This document shows, in pieces, positions 15,337 to 23,843 of a stretch of DNA of 64,000 nucleotides; the stretch's first letter is position 1; every line of letters starts with the position of its first letter. A model generated the notes under the pieces. That model had not been told where the DNA came from. It made no database searches and saw nothing but the letters and a program-made list of their open reading frames with translations. The stretch is taken from positions 55,859-119,858 of the forward strand of contig NZ_RAWM01000011.1 of the NCBI RefSeq assembly GCF_003668875.1, written 5' to 3'. The position numbers and the translations under genes are program-made. The DNA is from Corallococcus interemptor (lineage in GTDB: Bacteria; Myxococcota; Myxococcia; Myxococcales; Myxococcaceae).

Positions 15337-16043
15337 TCAGAAGGAATAGCTGAGCGTCACACCGGAGTAGGCCTGGGCCGCGTTGATCATGATCCAGTAC
15401 TTGCCCGCGGTGGGCTGGACCGGGACCGTGCACGCCTCGGTGTTGCCCGTCTTGTAGGGCCGGCAGTCGTAGGTGGTCTTCGTGGGCGCCGCGCCGAACC
15501 TCACGTACAGGTCCGCGTCACCGGTGCCTCCGGTGATGGTGAACAGCGTCGAGGCGAACGCGGCGGCGCTCGCGCAGTAGTACCGGTTCGAGTTCAGCGT
15601 GCCGCTGAGGCTGCTCACCGTCCCGCTGTAGGGGGGGCAGGGACGTGGCGTGCCGCCCGTGGCCAGCAGCTTGAACGCCAGGTTCGAGATGCCCGAGCCT
15701 TGATGCGGGTCGGTGCTGGACGAGAAGTTCCCGTAGTCATCCAACGAGGAGCCGTCCAGGGCCGGGTCGTTCATGTACCGGAGGGCGTCACCGGGCGTGG
15801 CGGGCGTCCAGACGTCCTCGCCAATCTTCCAGATGTCCGCGCTGGTGGACCACGCGGTCGACCAGCTCTCGCACACTGCGGCGAAGATGTCCGACAGGGA
15901 CTCGTTCAGCGAGCCAGGCTCGCCGGAGCCGTGAGGACGCGCGCTTCCGTCTCCGAGGCCACGGCGGGCTCAAGGTCTTCGGTGCCACAGCCGTAAACCG
16001 AGAGCGACAGACATGCGGCGAGCCAGTGGAACCTGCGCATCAT
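15337..16043 (-). pseudogene. M4 (thermolysin-like) metalloprotease remnant with PPC domain
   Basis: The first 35 residues are a normal lipoprotein-type leader (MMRRFHWLAACLSLSVYGC). The frame then runs into stop TGA at 15906. In another frame, starting near 15935, the sequence resumes as the second half of an M4 protease: GSGEPGSLNESLSDIF, CESWSTAW, WKIGEDVW, GDALRYMN, NSGI-like SGISNLAF, then a pre-peptidase C-terminal domain (15337-15650). The propeptide and the HExxH part are absent. A single internal deletion that also shifted the frame explains this. The 179-residue downstream piece has no evident ribosome site. It is probably nonfunctional. Confidence 0.8.
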
Positions 16044-16148
16044 GGTCAACCCCCCCCCTGCGAAGTGATGTTTGCTTGGAGGGATACGAAAATGGACAAC
16101 CCGTGAAAATAGGGGAAACCCACCAGTGCGGGTTTGAGGTGCTGACAC

Positions 16149-16724
16149 GTGCACGAGTACGACTTGATCGCGGACTGCTACGCGGCCCACCGCACGGGCT
16201 CCATGGGCGTTCCGGAGGTGACCGCGCTCGCGGCCTCGCTTCCCGCCGGTGCCTCGGTGCTGGACGTCGGCTGCGGCACGGGGCTGCCGCTGACGCGGGT
16301 GCTGCTGGAGCACGGCTGCCAGGTGACGGGCGTGGACAGCTCCCGCGAGCTGCTGGCGCGCTTCCAGGCGAACTTCCCCCACGTTCCGGTGCACTGCGCG
16401 CGCATCCAGGCGTGTGAACTTCCGGCGCGGGCGTTCGACGCGGCGATTGCGTGGGGCGTCCTGTTCCACCTGCGCCACGAAGAGCAGGAACAGGCCATCG
16501 CCCGTATCGCGAAGGCATTGAAGCCGGGCGCCCCGTTCCTCTTCACCTCGGGCGACAGCCACGGGTCCATCGACGGTGCGCCGATGGATGGCGTGCCGTT
16601 CCGCTATCACTCGTACAGCGTCGACGGGTATCGCGACCTGCTGCGCGCGCACGGGCTCACGCTGGAAGCGACGCACACGGACCCGGGCGGGAACGTCTAC
16701 TACCTGGCTCGTCAGACGGGATGA
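16149..16724 (+). CDS. Class I SAM-dependent methyltransferase
   Basis: This 191-residue single-domain enzyme has motif I DVGCGTG at residues 39-45, the acidic end of strand 2 (TGVDSS), and the motif around AIAWGVLFHL. It starts MHEYDLIADCYA, typical of small Methyltransf_25-type enzymes. The substrate is not predictable. The start is GTG 16149, with GAGG 9 bases upstream. It converges with the SDR gene, with 6 bp between stops. Confidence 0.85.
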   Translation: MHEYDLIADCYAAHRTGSMGVPEVTALAASLPAGASVLDVGCGTGLPLTRVLLEHGCQVTGVDSSRELLARFQANFPHVPVHCARIQACELPARAFDAAIAWGVLFHLRHEEQEQAIARIAKALKPGAPFLFTSGDSHGSIDGAPMDGVPFRYHSYSVDGYRDLLRAHGLTLEATHTDPGGNVYYLARQTG

Positions 16725-16730
16725 CGTGCG

Positions 16731-17471
16731 TCAGGGACCCGGCGGGAGCGAAACGCCGGTGGCCCGAGCCAGCGCGTCGAGCAGCTGGGCCTGGAACGCC
16801 AGGTCGCGTGTCGCGGGATGCGGCTCGACCCGCCGTTGGTGGTGCCAGTAGCCATCCGTGGTGCGTGCCTCGGCGGCGTCGCTGGTCGCCAGCCACTCCT
16901 GCGTGAGGTGGCCGAGCCGCAGGTCATCTGGCGCGTCGGGGCCGCCCATCTTCGTGGGGACCCAGCCCGGGTCGACCGCGTTGCTGAAGACGTCCGGCCA
17001 GCGCCGGGCGATGGCCGCGGCCAGGGTGGTGACGAAGAGCTTGCTGTCCGAGTAGCTCCCCGTGACGCGGCTTCCGCTCCAATCCATGCCTTCGAGGTCC
17101 GGCCGCCCGCCCTGGTGCATCCCGCTGCTCAGGTAGACGAGGCGCTGGGGCCGCTGGATGAGCGCGGTGAGCACGTAGGGCGCCACGACGTTCACGGACA
17201 GGACGGACGGGTCGGAGTACACACCTGCGTTGTGGATCACGGCGTCCATGCGCCCCAGCGCATTGACCTGCCTGGCGAGGTCACGGGTCTGCTCCAGCAC
17301 CGCCAGGTCCGCGACCAGGGCCGCCGCGCCTTGCGTCACCAGGTCCTGCACACCCGCGAGCCGCTGCTCGCTGCGCACATGGATGATCACCTCGTGACCG
17401 TCGGCGAGAAGCGTCCGGGCGGCGGCCTTGCCCAAGCCGTCCGCTGACCCCGTGATGAAGATGCGTGCCAT
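16731..17471 (-). CDS. Short-chain dehydrogenase/reductase
   Basis: The 246-residue protein has TGSADGLG (7-14) for cofactor, NAG (81-83), Ser 115/116 and the catalytic YxxxK (Y140, K144). It is therefore a classical SDR with a complete catalytic set. NADP use is likely from HVRSEQR after strand 2. It is the last of three minus-strand genes (aldo/keto reductase, TMEM175-type channel, SDR); the gap to the channel gene is 92 bp, so cotranscription is possible but not certain. Confidence 0.88.
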   Translation of the reverse strand: MARIFITGSADGLGKAAARTLLADGHEVIIHVRSEQRLAGVQDLVTQGAAALVADLAVLEQTRDLARQVNALGRMDAVIHNAGVYSDPSVLSVNVVAPYVLTALIQRPQRLVYLSSGMHQGGRPDLEGMDWSGSRVTGSYSDSKLFVTTLAAAIARRWPDVFSNAVDPGWVPTKMGGPDAPDDLRLGHLTQEWLATSDAAEARTTDGYWHHQRRVEPHPATRDLAFQAQLLDALARATGVSLPPGP

Positions 17472-17563
17472 GTCTCGCGACTATGGGCTCCGTCACGACG
17501 AGGCACCAGCCACCCGCCGTCTTGCCTGGCCTCGCCCAGGGGGTGACTCGTCGGGGACGTGCC

Positions 17564-18142
17564 CTAGCTGGCGTGCGTGGCTTTCTCGAAGCGACGGTCC
17601 GGCACCAGCCACATCAACGCGGCCAGCACGTAGATGGCTTCGGACAGATACCCATTGAGAAAGGCGCTGAGTATTCCGGCCACATAGAAGGCAGGTGAAA
17701 TCCGGCCCTTGAGATCGCGCCCGACCGCATGGGCCAGTGCCGACTCCCGGCCTTGCATCACCACCAAACGGGCTTGCAGCAGTTTCCAGGCGAAGGCGCA
17801 CATCAGGAGCACGAAGCCATAGAGCGCCAGCGGCATGGATGAGAAATGGTTTTCGCCCATCCAGCCGGTGGCGAAGGGAATCAACGACAGCCAGAACAAC
17901 AAGTGCAGGTTTGCCCACAGCACGCCGCCGGTGACATGGCTGATGGTGTGCAAGAGGTGATGGTGGTTGTTCCAGTAGATGCCGATGTAGACGAAGCTGA
18001 GCACGTAGCTGAGGAAGATGGGGACCAGTGGCCGCAGGTCGGACAGCTCGCTGCCGTGTGGTACCTTCAGCTCCAGCACCATGATGGTGATGATGATGGC
18101 GATGACGCCGTCGCTGAACGCTTCCAGCCGGTGCTTGTCCAT
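17564..18142 (-). CDS. TMEM175-type (DUF1211) potassium channel
   Basis: The 192-residue membrane protein opens with RLEAFSDGVIAIIITIMVLE; the RxxxFSD motif (R5, F9-D11) marks the pore helix of TMEM175 channels. There are six hydrophobic segments, i.e. one repeat, so it would act as a tetramer as in other bacterial members. ATG 18142 has GAGGGGA just upstream; an in-frame ATG 12 bp earlier lacks one. It starts 17 bp after the aldo/keto reductase stop, which suggests one transcript. Confidence 0.88.
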   Translation of the reverse strand: MDKHRLEAFSDGVIAIIITIMVLELKVPHGSELSDLRPLVPIFLSYVLSFVYIGIYWNNHHHLLHTISHVTGGVLWANLHLLFWLSLIPFATGWMGENHFSSMPLALYGFVLLMCAFAWKLLQARLVVMQGRESALAHAVGRDLKGRISPAFYVAGILSAFLNGYLSEAIYVLAALMWLVPDRRFEKATHAS

Positions 18143-18159
18143 GCTTCCCCTCATGCCTG

Positions 18160-19032
18160 TCAGGCCCGTTCGGCAAGACGGTTCAAAGTGTCCATGTCCT
18201 CGGCGCCCAGTGTCAGTGCGGCACTGGCAAGGTTCTCCCTGAGGTGTTTCACCGACGACGTCCCCGGGATGAGCAGCACGTTCGGGGACCGGTGCAGGAG
18301 CCAGGCAAGCGCGACCTGCATCGGGGTCGCGCCCAGCCGGGTGGCCACGTCGTTCAACGTGCTCGACTGGAGCGGCGTGAACCCGCCCAGGGGGAAGAAC
18401 GGCACGTAGGCCGTACCCGTGGCGGCCAACTGGTCGATGAGGGCGTCATCCCGCCGGTGCGTCAGGTTGTAGTGGTTCTGCACGCAGACGATCTCGGCGA
18501 CCTTGCGGCCCTCGGCGACCTGCGCCGGCGTGACGTTGCTCAACCCGATGTGGCGGATGAGGCCCCGCCGCTGGAACTCCGCGAGCGCGGTGAGCGGCGC
18601 CTCGATGGAGCCTTCCACCGGGCCCTCGGCGCTGAACATCGCGCGGAAGTTCACGACATCGAGCACGTCGAGCCCGAGGTTGCGCAGGTTGTCGTGGACC
18701 GAGCGCTCCAGGTCCGCCGGGGAGAACGCAGGCTCCCAGGAGCCGTTGGGGCCGCGCACCGCGCCGACCTTCGTGGCGATGACCAGTCCGTCGCGATACG
18801 GATGCAGCGCCTCCCGGATGAGCTGGTTCGTCACGTGGGGGCCGTAGATGTCACTGGTGTCGATGTGGTCGACGCCCTGTTCGATGGCCGCTCGCAGCAC
18901 CGCGAGCGCCGCCTGGCGGTCCTTGGGCGGACCGAAGACGCCGGGGCCCGCGAGCTGCATCGCGCCGTAACCCACGCGGCGAACAGTGTGCGTGCCAATG
19001 CGGTAGCTGCCTGAGATGGAAGGGTGGGGCAC
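18160..19032 (-). CDS. Aldo/keto reductase
   Basis: This 290-residue TIM-barrel reductase has D58, Y63 and K88 of the catalytic tetrad (HIDTSDIYG, ATKVG). The usual His after strand 4 is replaced (DVVNFRAM), as in YdbC-like members. GTG 19032 is the start because AGGAG sits 7 bases upstream; the longer frame has no such site. The gene is divergent from a LysR regulator 105 bp away, which probably controls it together with the downstream channel gene. Confidence 0.88.
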   Translation of the reverse strand: MPHPSISGSYRIGTHTVRRVGYGAMQLAGPGVFGPPKDRQAALAVLRAAIEQGVDHIDTSDIYGPHVTNQLIREALHPYRDGLVIATKVGAVRGPNGSWEPAFSPADLERSVHDNLRNLGLDVLDVVNFRAMFSAEGPVEGSIEAPLTALAEFQRRGLIRHIGLSNVTPAQVAEGRKVAEIVCVQNHYNLTHRRDDALIDQLAATGTAYVPFFPLGGFTPLQSSTLNDVATRLGATPMQVALAWLLHRSPNVLLIPGTSSVKHLRENLASAALTLGAEDMDTLNRLAERA

Positions 19033-19117
19033 GGTGAGGCTCCTGGGTGAAGGGAGGTGCACCCCTCATCTACGAAAGGAGTCACTGCGCGACTATCGGT
19101 GGCAATGTGCACAGGCC

Positions 19118-19133
19118 GTGCGAAAATCCGCAC
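19118..19133. promoter_or_regulatory. Possible LysR operator
   Basis: GTGCG-AAAATC-CGCAC is a perfect inverted repeat with an AT-rich centre, 4 bp before the lysR start codon and between divergent genes. The position fits autoregulation. Confidence 0.4.
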
Positions 19134-19137
19134 AGCG

Positions 19138-20037
19138 ATGGATGAGCTCACGGATTTGACGGCATTCATGACGGTCGCCCGGGAGGGCGGATTCCGCGGC
19201 GCTGCTCGTACGACGGGCAGCAGCGCCTCGCGCATGGGCGACGCGGTCCGCCGGCTGGAGGCCCGGCTCGGCGTCCGGCTGCTCCATCGCACCACGCGCA
19301 GCGTGACGCTGACGGACGCAGGGGCCCGGCTGCTCGAGCGGCTGACGCCCGCGCTCAGCGAGGTGCGCTCGGCGTTGGACGTGGTCAACGACTTCCGCGA
19401 CCGCCCCGCGGGACGCCTGCGGCTCACCGTCCCCATCGCCGCGGCGCGGCTCGTGCTGCCGCGCATCGTGCCGCCGTTCCTCGCGAAGTACCCGGATATC
19501 CGCCTGGAGGTGATCGCCGAGGAGCGCCTCGTCGACGTGGTGGCGGAGGGCTATGACGCGGGCATCCGCTACGAAGAGCGGCTCGCGCAGGACATGGTGG
19601 CGGTCCCCATTGGTCCTCGCGTCCAGCGCTTCGCGACAGCCGCTTCCCCCGCCTACCTTGCGCGCCGTGGGCGGCCCAGACATCCGCGCGAGCTGCTGGA
19701 CCATGATTGCCTGGCAGGGCGGTTCACGAGCGGCCCGCTGCATGCGTGGGAGTTTGAACGCAATGGGAAGACGCTCAAGGTCGATCCGAAGGGTCCGCTG
19801 ATTGTCGGGCTTGGCACGACGACGGACCTCGCGGTGGAGGCGGCCGTGGCGGGCACCGGAATCATCTACGACTTCGAGGATTGGCTGCGTCCCTACATCG
19901 CCCGGGGCGAGCTCGAACCCCTGCTCGAACCCTGGTGGCCGAGCTTCCCCGGGCCGTTCCTCTATTACCCCGGCAGACACCACCTGCCGACGCCGCTGCG
20001 TGCCTTCATTGACTTCGTCAAATCCATTCAGCCTTGA
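19138..20037 (+). CDS. LysR-family regulator
   Basis: The 299-residue protein has a winged helix at residues 1-60 (GAARTTGSSASRMGDAVRRLE, LLHRTTRSVTLTDAGA) and a substrate-binding-like domain from residue 90. It belongs to the group close to the LysR copies at 39.7 and 50.0 kb (shared VDVVAEG, YYPGR motifs) but is clearly diverged. Its neighbours suggest it controls the aldo/keto reductase. ATG 19138 is the first in-frame start that gives the normal MDxLxxLxAFxxVA opening. Confidence 0.88.
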   Translation: MDELTDLTAFMTVAREGGFRGAARTTGSSASRMGDAVRRLEARLGVRLLHRTTRSVTLTDAGARLLERLTPALSEVRSALDVVNDFRDRPAGRLRLTVPIAAARLVLPRIVPPFLAKYPDIRLEVIAEERLVDVVAEGYDAGIRYEERLAQDMVAVPIGPRVQRFATAASPAYLARRGRPRHPRELLDHDCLAGRFTSGPLHAWEFERNGKTLKVDPKGPLIVGLGTTTDLAVEAAVAGTGIIYDFEDWLRPYIARGELEPLLEPWWPSFPGPFLYYPGRHHLPTPLRAFIDFVKSIQP

Positions 20038-20315
20038 TGCGGTGAGCCTCTGACAGCGGCCCCCCCCGGGCCCGAAGGACCTGCTCGCGCAGGGTGGGCG
20101 GACGCCACGAGGCGTGTCGCGGGAATGACTTCCAAGTGTTCGTGAGACGGTCTCCTCGGAGCCGGGAGGCTGCCTCCAATCCGCCGACCATCGTCAACCT
20201 CGCACCGCCGCCAGAGGCGACGGGAACGCCGTCTGCACCTCGGCTCTCTGCGCGTCCCTCGCGGGCGCGGGTGCCTGGCCCTCCTGGGTCTTTGCTTGCC
20301 TGGCGGCCCTCGCGG

Positions 20316-21449
20316 TCATCGCATCCACCCGTTCGCTGCCCCGTTCGGGTTCGCGCGCTTCCACCGGTCAAAGAACCCGCGGCGGCGCATCTGACGCTTG
20401 CGGAGGGTCTCGAAGCGGCGGGCGAAGGCCATGCCCTTGGCATCTCGGAACGCGAGGTCGCGCAGGTCGATGGCGAGCCTCACGGCCCCGTCGTAGTCGC
20501 TGGCCTCCACGAGCCTCTCGAGCTCGGCCCAGGCGCCCTCGATATCGTGAGCGAGCTTCTTCAAGTGCCGCGCGCGCGCCGCCTCCGAGGCGGCCCGGGC
20601 CTTCTTCGCGCGCGCGGCCTCGGCCTTCATCCGGGCAGCTCGCTGCGTCCCGGCAAGCGCCCTCAGCTCGCCGGCGGTGCGCCGTGGGCCGGAACGCTCG
20701 TCCTTCATCGTCGTCCGGAAGACCCGAAGCAGCTCGCCACCGAGGGCCAGCTCCGGCTCTTCCACCGCGCGCTTCAGCCACGCGTCCTTCTGCTTGACGG
20801 GGAGCGCCGCGAGCCATTGGTGAAGCTGCGTGCCGTCCGCCGTCATGTGGGCGCTCCCGGTCGCGGCCGCCGCGACGAGGTCGGGGTCGATGCGCAGGAA
20901 CTCGACCATCGCCTCCTGCGCCGCGCTCAGGTCGCCGAGCCCCGAGGGCACTGGCGGCTCTTCGGCGTCGTCATCGCGCTCGCCCGCGGAGACCCCGAGC
21001 AGCCAGGCCAGATACGCTGGACGCAGGTCGCCGCGCATCAGCTCGGACCGGAGCGGGGACAGCGCGGCGAGCGAGCCCGGGCTCTGCTCGTCGTCCTCGA
21101 ACTCCTCGATGCCACTGCTCAGGTCGAGCAGGACGTGCTCACCCGTGCTGATGAGGCGCGCGGCGTCCCCGCGGTCGAAGTACGGCTTGAGCTGCTTCAA
21201 CGCGACGCGCGCCTTCGGGATGCGCAGCATGAGCCGGTGCGTGCCCCAGTTCGCGAAGTACAGGTGCGCATCGAAGTAGCGCTCCATGAGCTTCGCGGGA
21301 TCGGCCTTCAGGTCGCCCCAGTGGTACTCGTTCCAGAACCGCGAGGGGGAGATCTCCGCGCGTGTCGAGATGGCGCGAAGCTCGGCCATCTGCTTGGGAC
21401 TCAGCGGGCGATCGAGCACGATGAACTCGTAGCACTGATACTCGCTCAT
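20316..21449 (-). CDS. Conserved protein of unknown function with C-terminal coiled coil
   Basis: The 377-residue protein begins MSEYQCYEFIVLDRPLS, an opening I associate with a widespread uncharacterised bacterial family, with WGDLKADPAKLMERYFDA and YFANWGTHRLMLR further on. An acidic linker (FEDDE) follows. Residues 250-330 are a charged Arg/Ala/Lys-rich helix likely to form a coiled coil, and the C-terminus is basic. No enzymatic motif is visible. It stands alone. The 278 bp to the LysR stop hold nothing I recognise. Confidence 0.7.
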   Translation of the reverse strand: MSEYQCYEFIVLDRPLSPKQMAELRAISTRAEISPSRFWNEYHWGDLKADPAKLMERYFDAHLYFANWGTHRLMLRIPKARVALKQLKPYFDRGDAARLISTGEHVLLDLSSGIEEFEDDEQSPGSLAALSPLRSELMRGDLRPAYLAWLLGVSAGERDDDAEEPPVPSGLGDLSAAQEAMVEFLRIDPDLVAAAATGSAHMTADGTQLHQWLAALPVKQKDAWLKRAVEEPELALGGELLRVFRTTMKDERSGPRRTAGELRALAGTQRAARMKAEAARAKKARAASEAARARHLKKLAHDIEGAWAELERLVEASDYDGAVRLAIDLRDLAFRDAKGMAFARRFETLRKRQMRRRGFFDRWKRANPNGAANGWMR

Positions 21450-21522
21450 GGAGCCGTCTCCAGTTCCGGCGGGGGCCGGGGCCGGCGGTGGTGTCCCTGC
21501 CTCGCGGTGCCCTACGACGGCT

Positions 21523-22845
21523 TCACTTCGGCGTGACCTTGAGCACCTTGCCGTTGGTGGCGTCGGTGAGCAGGTAGAGGGCGCCCTCGGGGCCCTGCAC
21601 CACCTCGCGGATGCGCGCGTTCAGGTTCTTGAGGAGGTGCTCCTCGCCCACCACGCGGTCGTTGCGCACCATGAGCCGCACCAGCGCCTGGCCGGCCAGC
21701 GCGCCGACGAACATGTCGTCCTTCCACTCGGGGAACAAGGTCCCGGAGTAGATGGTCATGCCCGAGGGGGCAATCACCGGATCCCAGTAGTACACGGGCT
21801 GCTCCATGCCCGGCGCCTGGGTGCTCTGGTGGATGGGCGCGCCGGAGTACTCCTCGCCGTACCCGATGGTGGGCCAGCCGTAGTCCTTGCCGGCCTCGGG
21901 GCGGTTCAGCTCGTCACCGCCCTGCGGTCCCATCTCCACCGTCCACAGCCGGTTCTGGCTGTCGAGCGCCGCGGCCAGGACGTTGCGGTGACCGATGGAC
22001 CAGATCTCCGGCTTCGCCTGCGGGTTGCCCAGGTACGGGTTGTCCTGGGGCACGCTGCCGTCGGGGTTGATGCGGACGATCTTGCCGAAGTGGCTCTTCA
22101 CGTCCTGGGCCTGGACGCGGCCCTCCAGGATGGAGCGCTCGCCGAGCGTGACGAACAGCTTGCCGTCCGGGGTGAACACCATCCGTCCGCCGGAGTGCAG
22201 CGTCGACTCGAGCGTGGGCATCATGCGGAAGATGACCTGGACGCCCTCCACGGCGGGCTGCGCTCCGTCCACGAGCCGCGCGCGCGCCACCGCCAGCCCG
22301 TTGCCGCCCTGACGGGGCTCGGAATAGGTCCAGTAGATGAGCCCGCTCTGGGCGTAGTCCGGGCCCACCTCCACGTCGAGCAGGCCGCCCTGTCCGCGTG
22401 CGTCCACGGCGGGCAGGCCCTTGATGGCGGGGGACTTCGCGCCCTGCTGCGTGACGATGTAGAGCGAGCCGGTGGCCTTCTCCGTCACCAGCATGCGCTG
22501 GTCCGGCAGGAAGGCGATGGCCCAGGGGTTGCGGAAGCCCGAGGCAATCTCCGTCACCTGGAGGGCCGTCTTCGTCTGGATGGCGGGGACGCGCGTCTGG
22601 CCGGGGAAGGCCGGCTGGAACTCGGGCACGTTGGGCGGGCCCTGCGGAACCGGGGGCCCGCTGGGGAGCGGATCTTCCGGAGTGCCCGCGTCCGTGCCCG
22701 CGTCGTCTTCAGGGACGCCCGAATCCTGCAGTGCGACACCCGAGTCCTGTTGGGGAACGCCCGAGTCCGCTGGCGTGGGGGCTGGATCGTCCTGGCAACC
22801 GACCAGGAGGGCGGCGGCAATGAGGGACATGGACAGGATGCGCAT
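21523..22845 (-). CDS. PQQ-dependent aldose-type sugar dehydrogenase lipoprotein
   Basis: The 440-residue lipoprotein (LLVGC, Cys at 17 from ATG 22845) has a linker of DSGVP/DAGT units. A six-bladed propeller follows, like E. coli YliI/Asd: GFRNPWAIAFLPDQRMLVTE, LHSGGRMVFTPDGKLFVTLGE, SIGHRNVLAAALD, GPQGGDELN and DYGWPTIGYG. It should oxidise aldoses in the periplasm with PQQ; no PQQ biosynthesis genes are in the window. ATG 22845 is 8 bases behind GGAG; a GTG at 22854 would sit on that site. It is divergent from the DUF2911 gene. Confidence 0.88.
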   Translation of the reverse strand: MRILSMSLIAAALLVGCQDDPAPTPADSGVPQQDSGVALQDSGVPEDDAGTDAGTPEDPLPSGPPVPQGPPNVPEFQPAFPGQTRVPAIQTKTALQVTEIASGFRNPWAIAFLPDQRMLVTEKATGSLYIVTQQGAKSPAIKGLPAVDARGQGGLLDVEVGPDYAQSGLIYWTYSEPRQGGNGLAVARARLVDGAQPAVEGVQVIFRMMPTLESTLHSGGRMVFTPDGKLFVTLGERSILEGRVQAQDVKSHFGKIVRINPDGSVPQDNPYLGNPQAKPEIWSIGHRNVLAAALDSQNRLWTVEMGPQGGDELNRPEAGKDYGWPTIGYGEEYSGAPIHQSTQAPGMEQPVYYWDPVIAPSGMTIYSGTLFPEWKDDMFVGALAGQALVRLMVRNDRVVGEEHLLKNLNARIREVVQGPEGALYLLTDATNGKVLKVTPK

Positions 22846-22961
22846 GCGACTCACTCCAGGGGAAAAGGGGGAAGGGGACCATCGCGTTCTTTGCGTCCAC
22901 TGGGAAGGACGCGTTACGACTGCGCCCGCTCCGCGACCCTTCGCGGGTCGGAAAGGATGAA

Positions 22962-23819
22962 GTGAAGACCATGAAGAACCCGCTCTTTGGCTGGATGGCC
23001 TCCGCGCTCATGACCCTGGCGGCGACGCCCGCGCTGGCCCAGCTCCAACTGCCTGCCCCCAGCCCCGCGGCGAAGGTGTCGCAGGCGGTGGGTGTGTCTG
23101 AAATCTCCGTCGAATATTCCAGCCCCGGCGTGAAGGGCCGGAAGGTCTGGGGGGAGCTGGTCCCCAATGACAAGCCCTGGCGCAGCGGCGCCAACTCGGC
23201 GACGAAGATCACCTTCAGCCACCCGGTCACCTTCGGCGACAAGGCCGTCCCGGCCGGCTCCTACGCCATCGTCAGCCTGCCCTCGCAGAAGGGCTGGAAG
23301 GTGATGCTGAACACGGACCTGGGCCTGTGGCGGGGCGGCGCGCCCTATGACGCCTCCAAGGACGTGGCCTCGGTGAACGCCACCACCACGGAGATTCCGG
23401 CGCGCGAGCGCCTGACGTACCTCTTCACCGACACCACGGACACCAGCACGCGGCTGGACCTGGAGTGGGAGAAGCTGCGCGTCTCCGTGCCCATCACGGT
23501 GGACACCGCCGCCTTCGCGAAGGCCAACATCGAGCAGGCGGACAAGGACGCGGCCAGCATGCACACGAGCGCGGCCTCCTACCTGGCGACCACCGCCAAG
23601 GACTACGCCGCCGCGCTGAAGCACGCTGACGCGGCCGTGGCCGCCAACCCCACGTGGTACGCCCACTGGACCCGCGCGAGCGTCCTGTCGCAGATGGGCA
23701 AGTACGCCGAGGCCCGCAAGGCCGCGCAGACCGCGTGGGACCTGGGGCAGAAGGACAAGAACTTCTTCTACCGGGACCAGGTCTCCAAGGCCCTGGCGGA
23801 CTGGAAGAACAAGAAGTAG
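22962..23819 (+). CDS. DUF2911 periplasmic protein with TPR-like C-terminus
   Basis: The 285-residue protein has a signal peptide (cleavage near ATPALAQ, residue 26). DUF2911 spans residues 35-190: VEYSSPGVKGRKVWGELVP, PWRSGANSATKITF, VPAGSYAIVSLPS. A helical tail (residues 195-280) looks like one or two TPR units. The function of the family is unknown; it is often found near redox enzymes. GTG 22962 has AAGGA 4 bases upstream; ATG 22971 is an alternative. It converges with bshA, with 24 bp between stops. Confidence 0.82.
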   Translation: MKTMKNPLFGWMASALMTLAATPALAQLQLPAPSPAAKVSQAVGVSEISVEYSSPGVKGRKVWGELVPNDKPWRSGANSATKITFSHPVTFGDKAVPAGSYAIVSLPSQKGWKVMLNTDLGLWRGGAPYDASKDVASVNATTTEIPARERLTYLFTDTTDTSTRLDLEWEKLRVSVPITVDTAAFAKANIEQADKDAASMHTSAASYLATTAKDYAAALKHADAAVAANPTWYAHWTRASVLSQMGKYAEARKAAQTAWDLGQKDKNFFYRDQVSKALADWKNKK

Positions 23820-23843
23820 CCCGCTTGGGTTCCCGGGGCTCCT

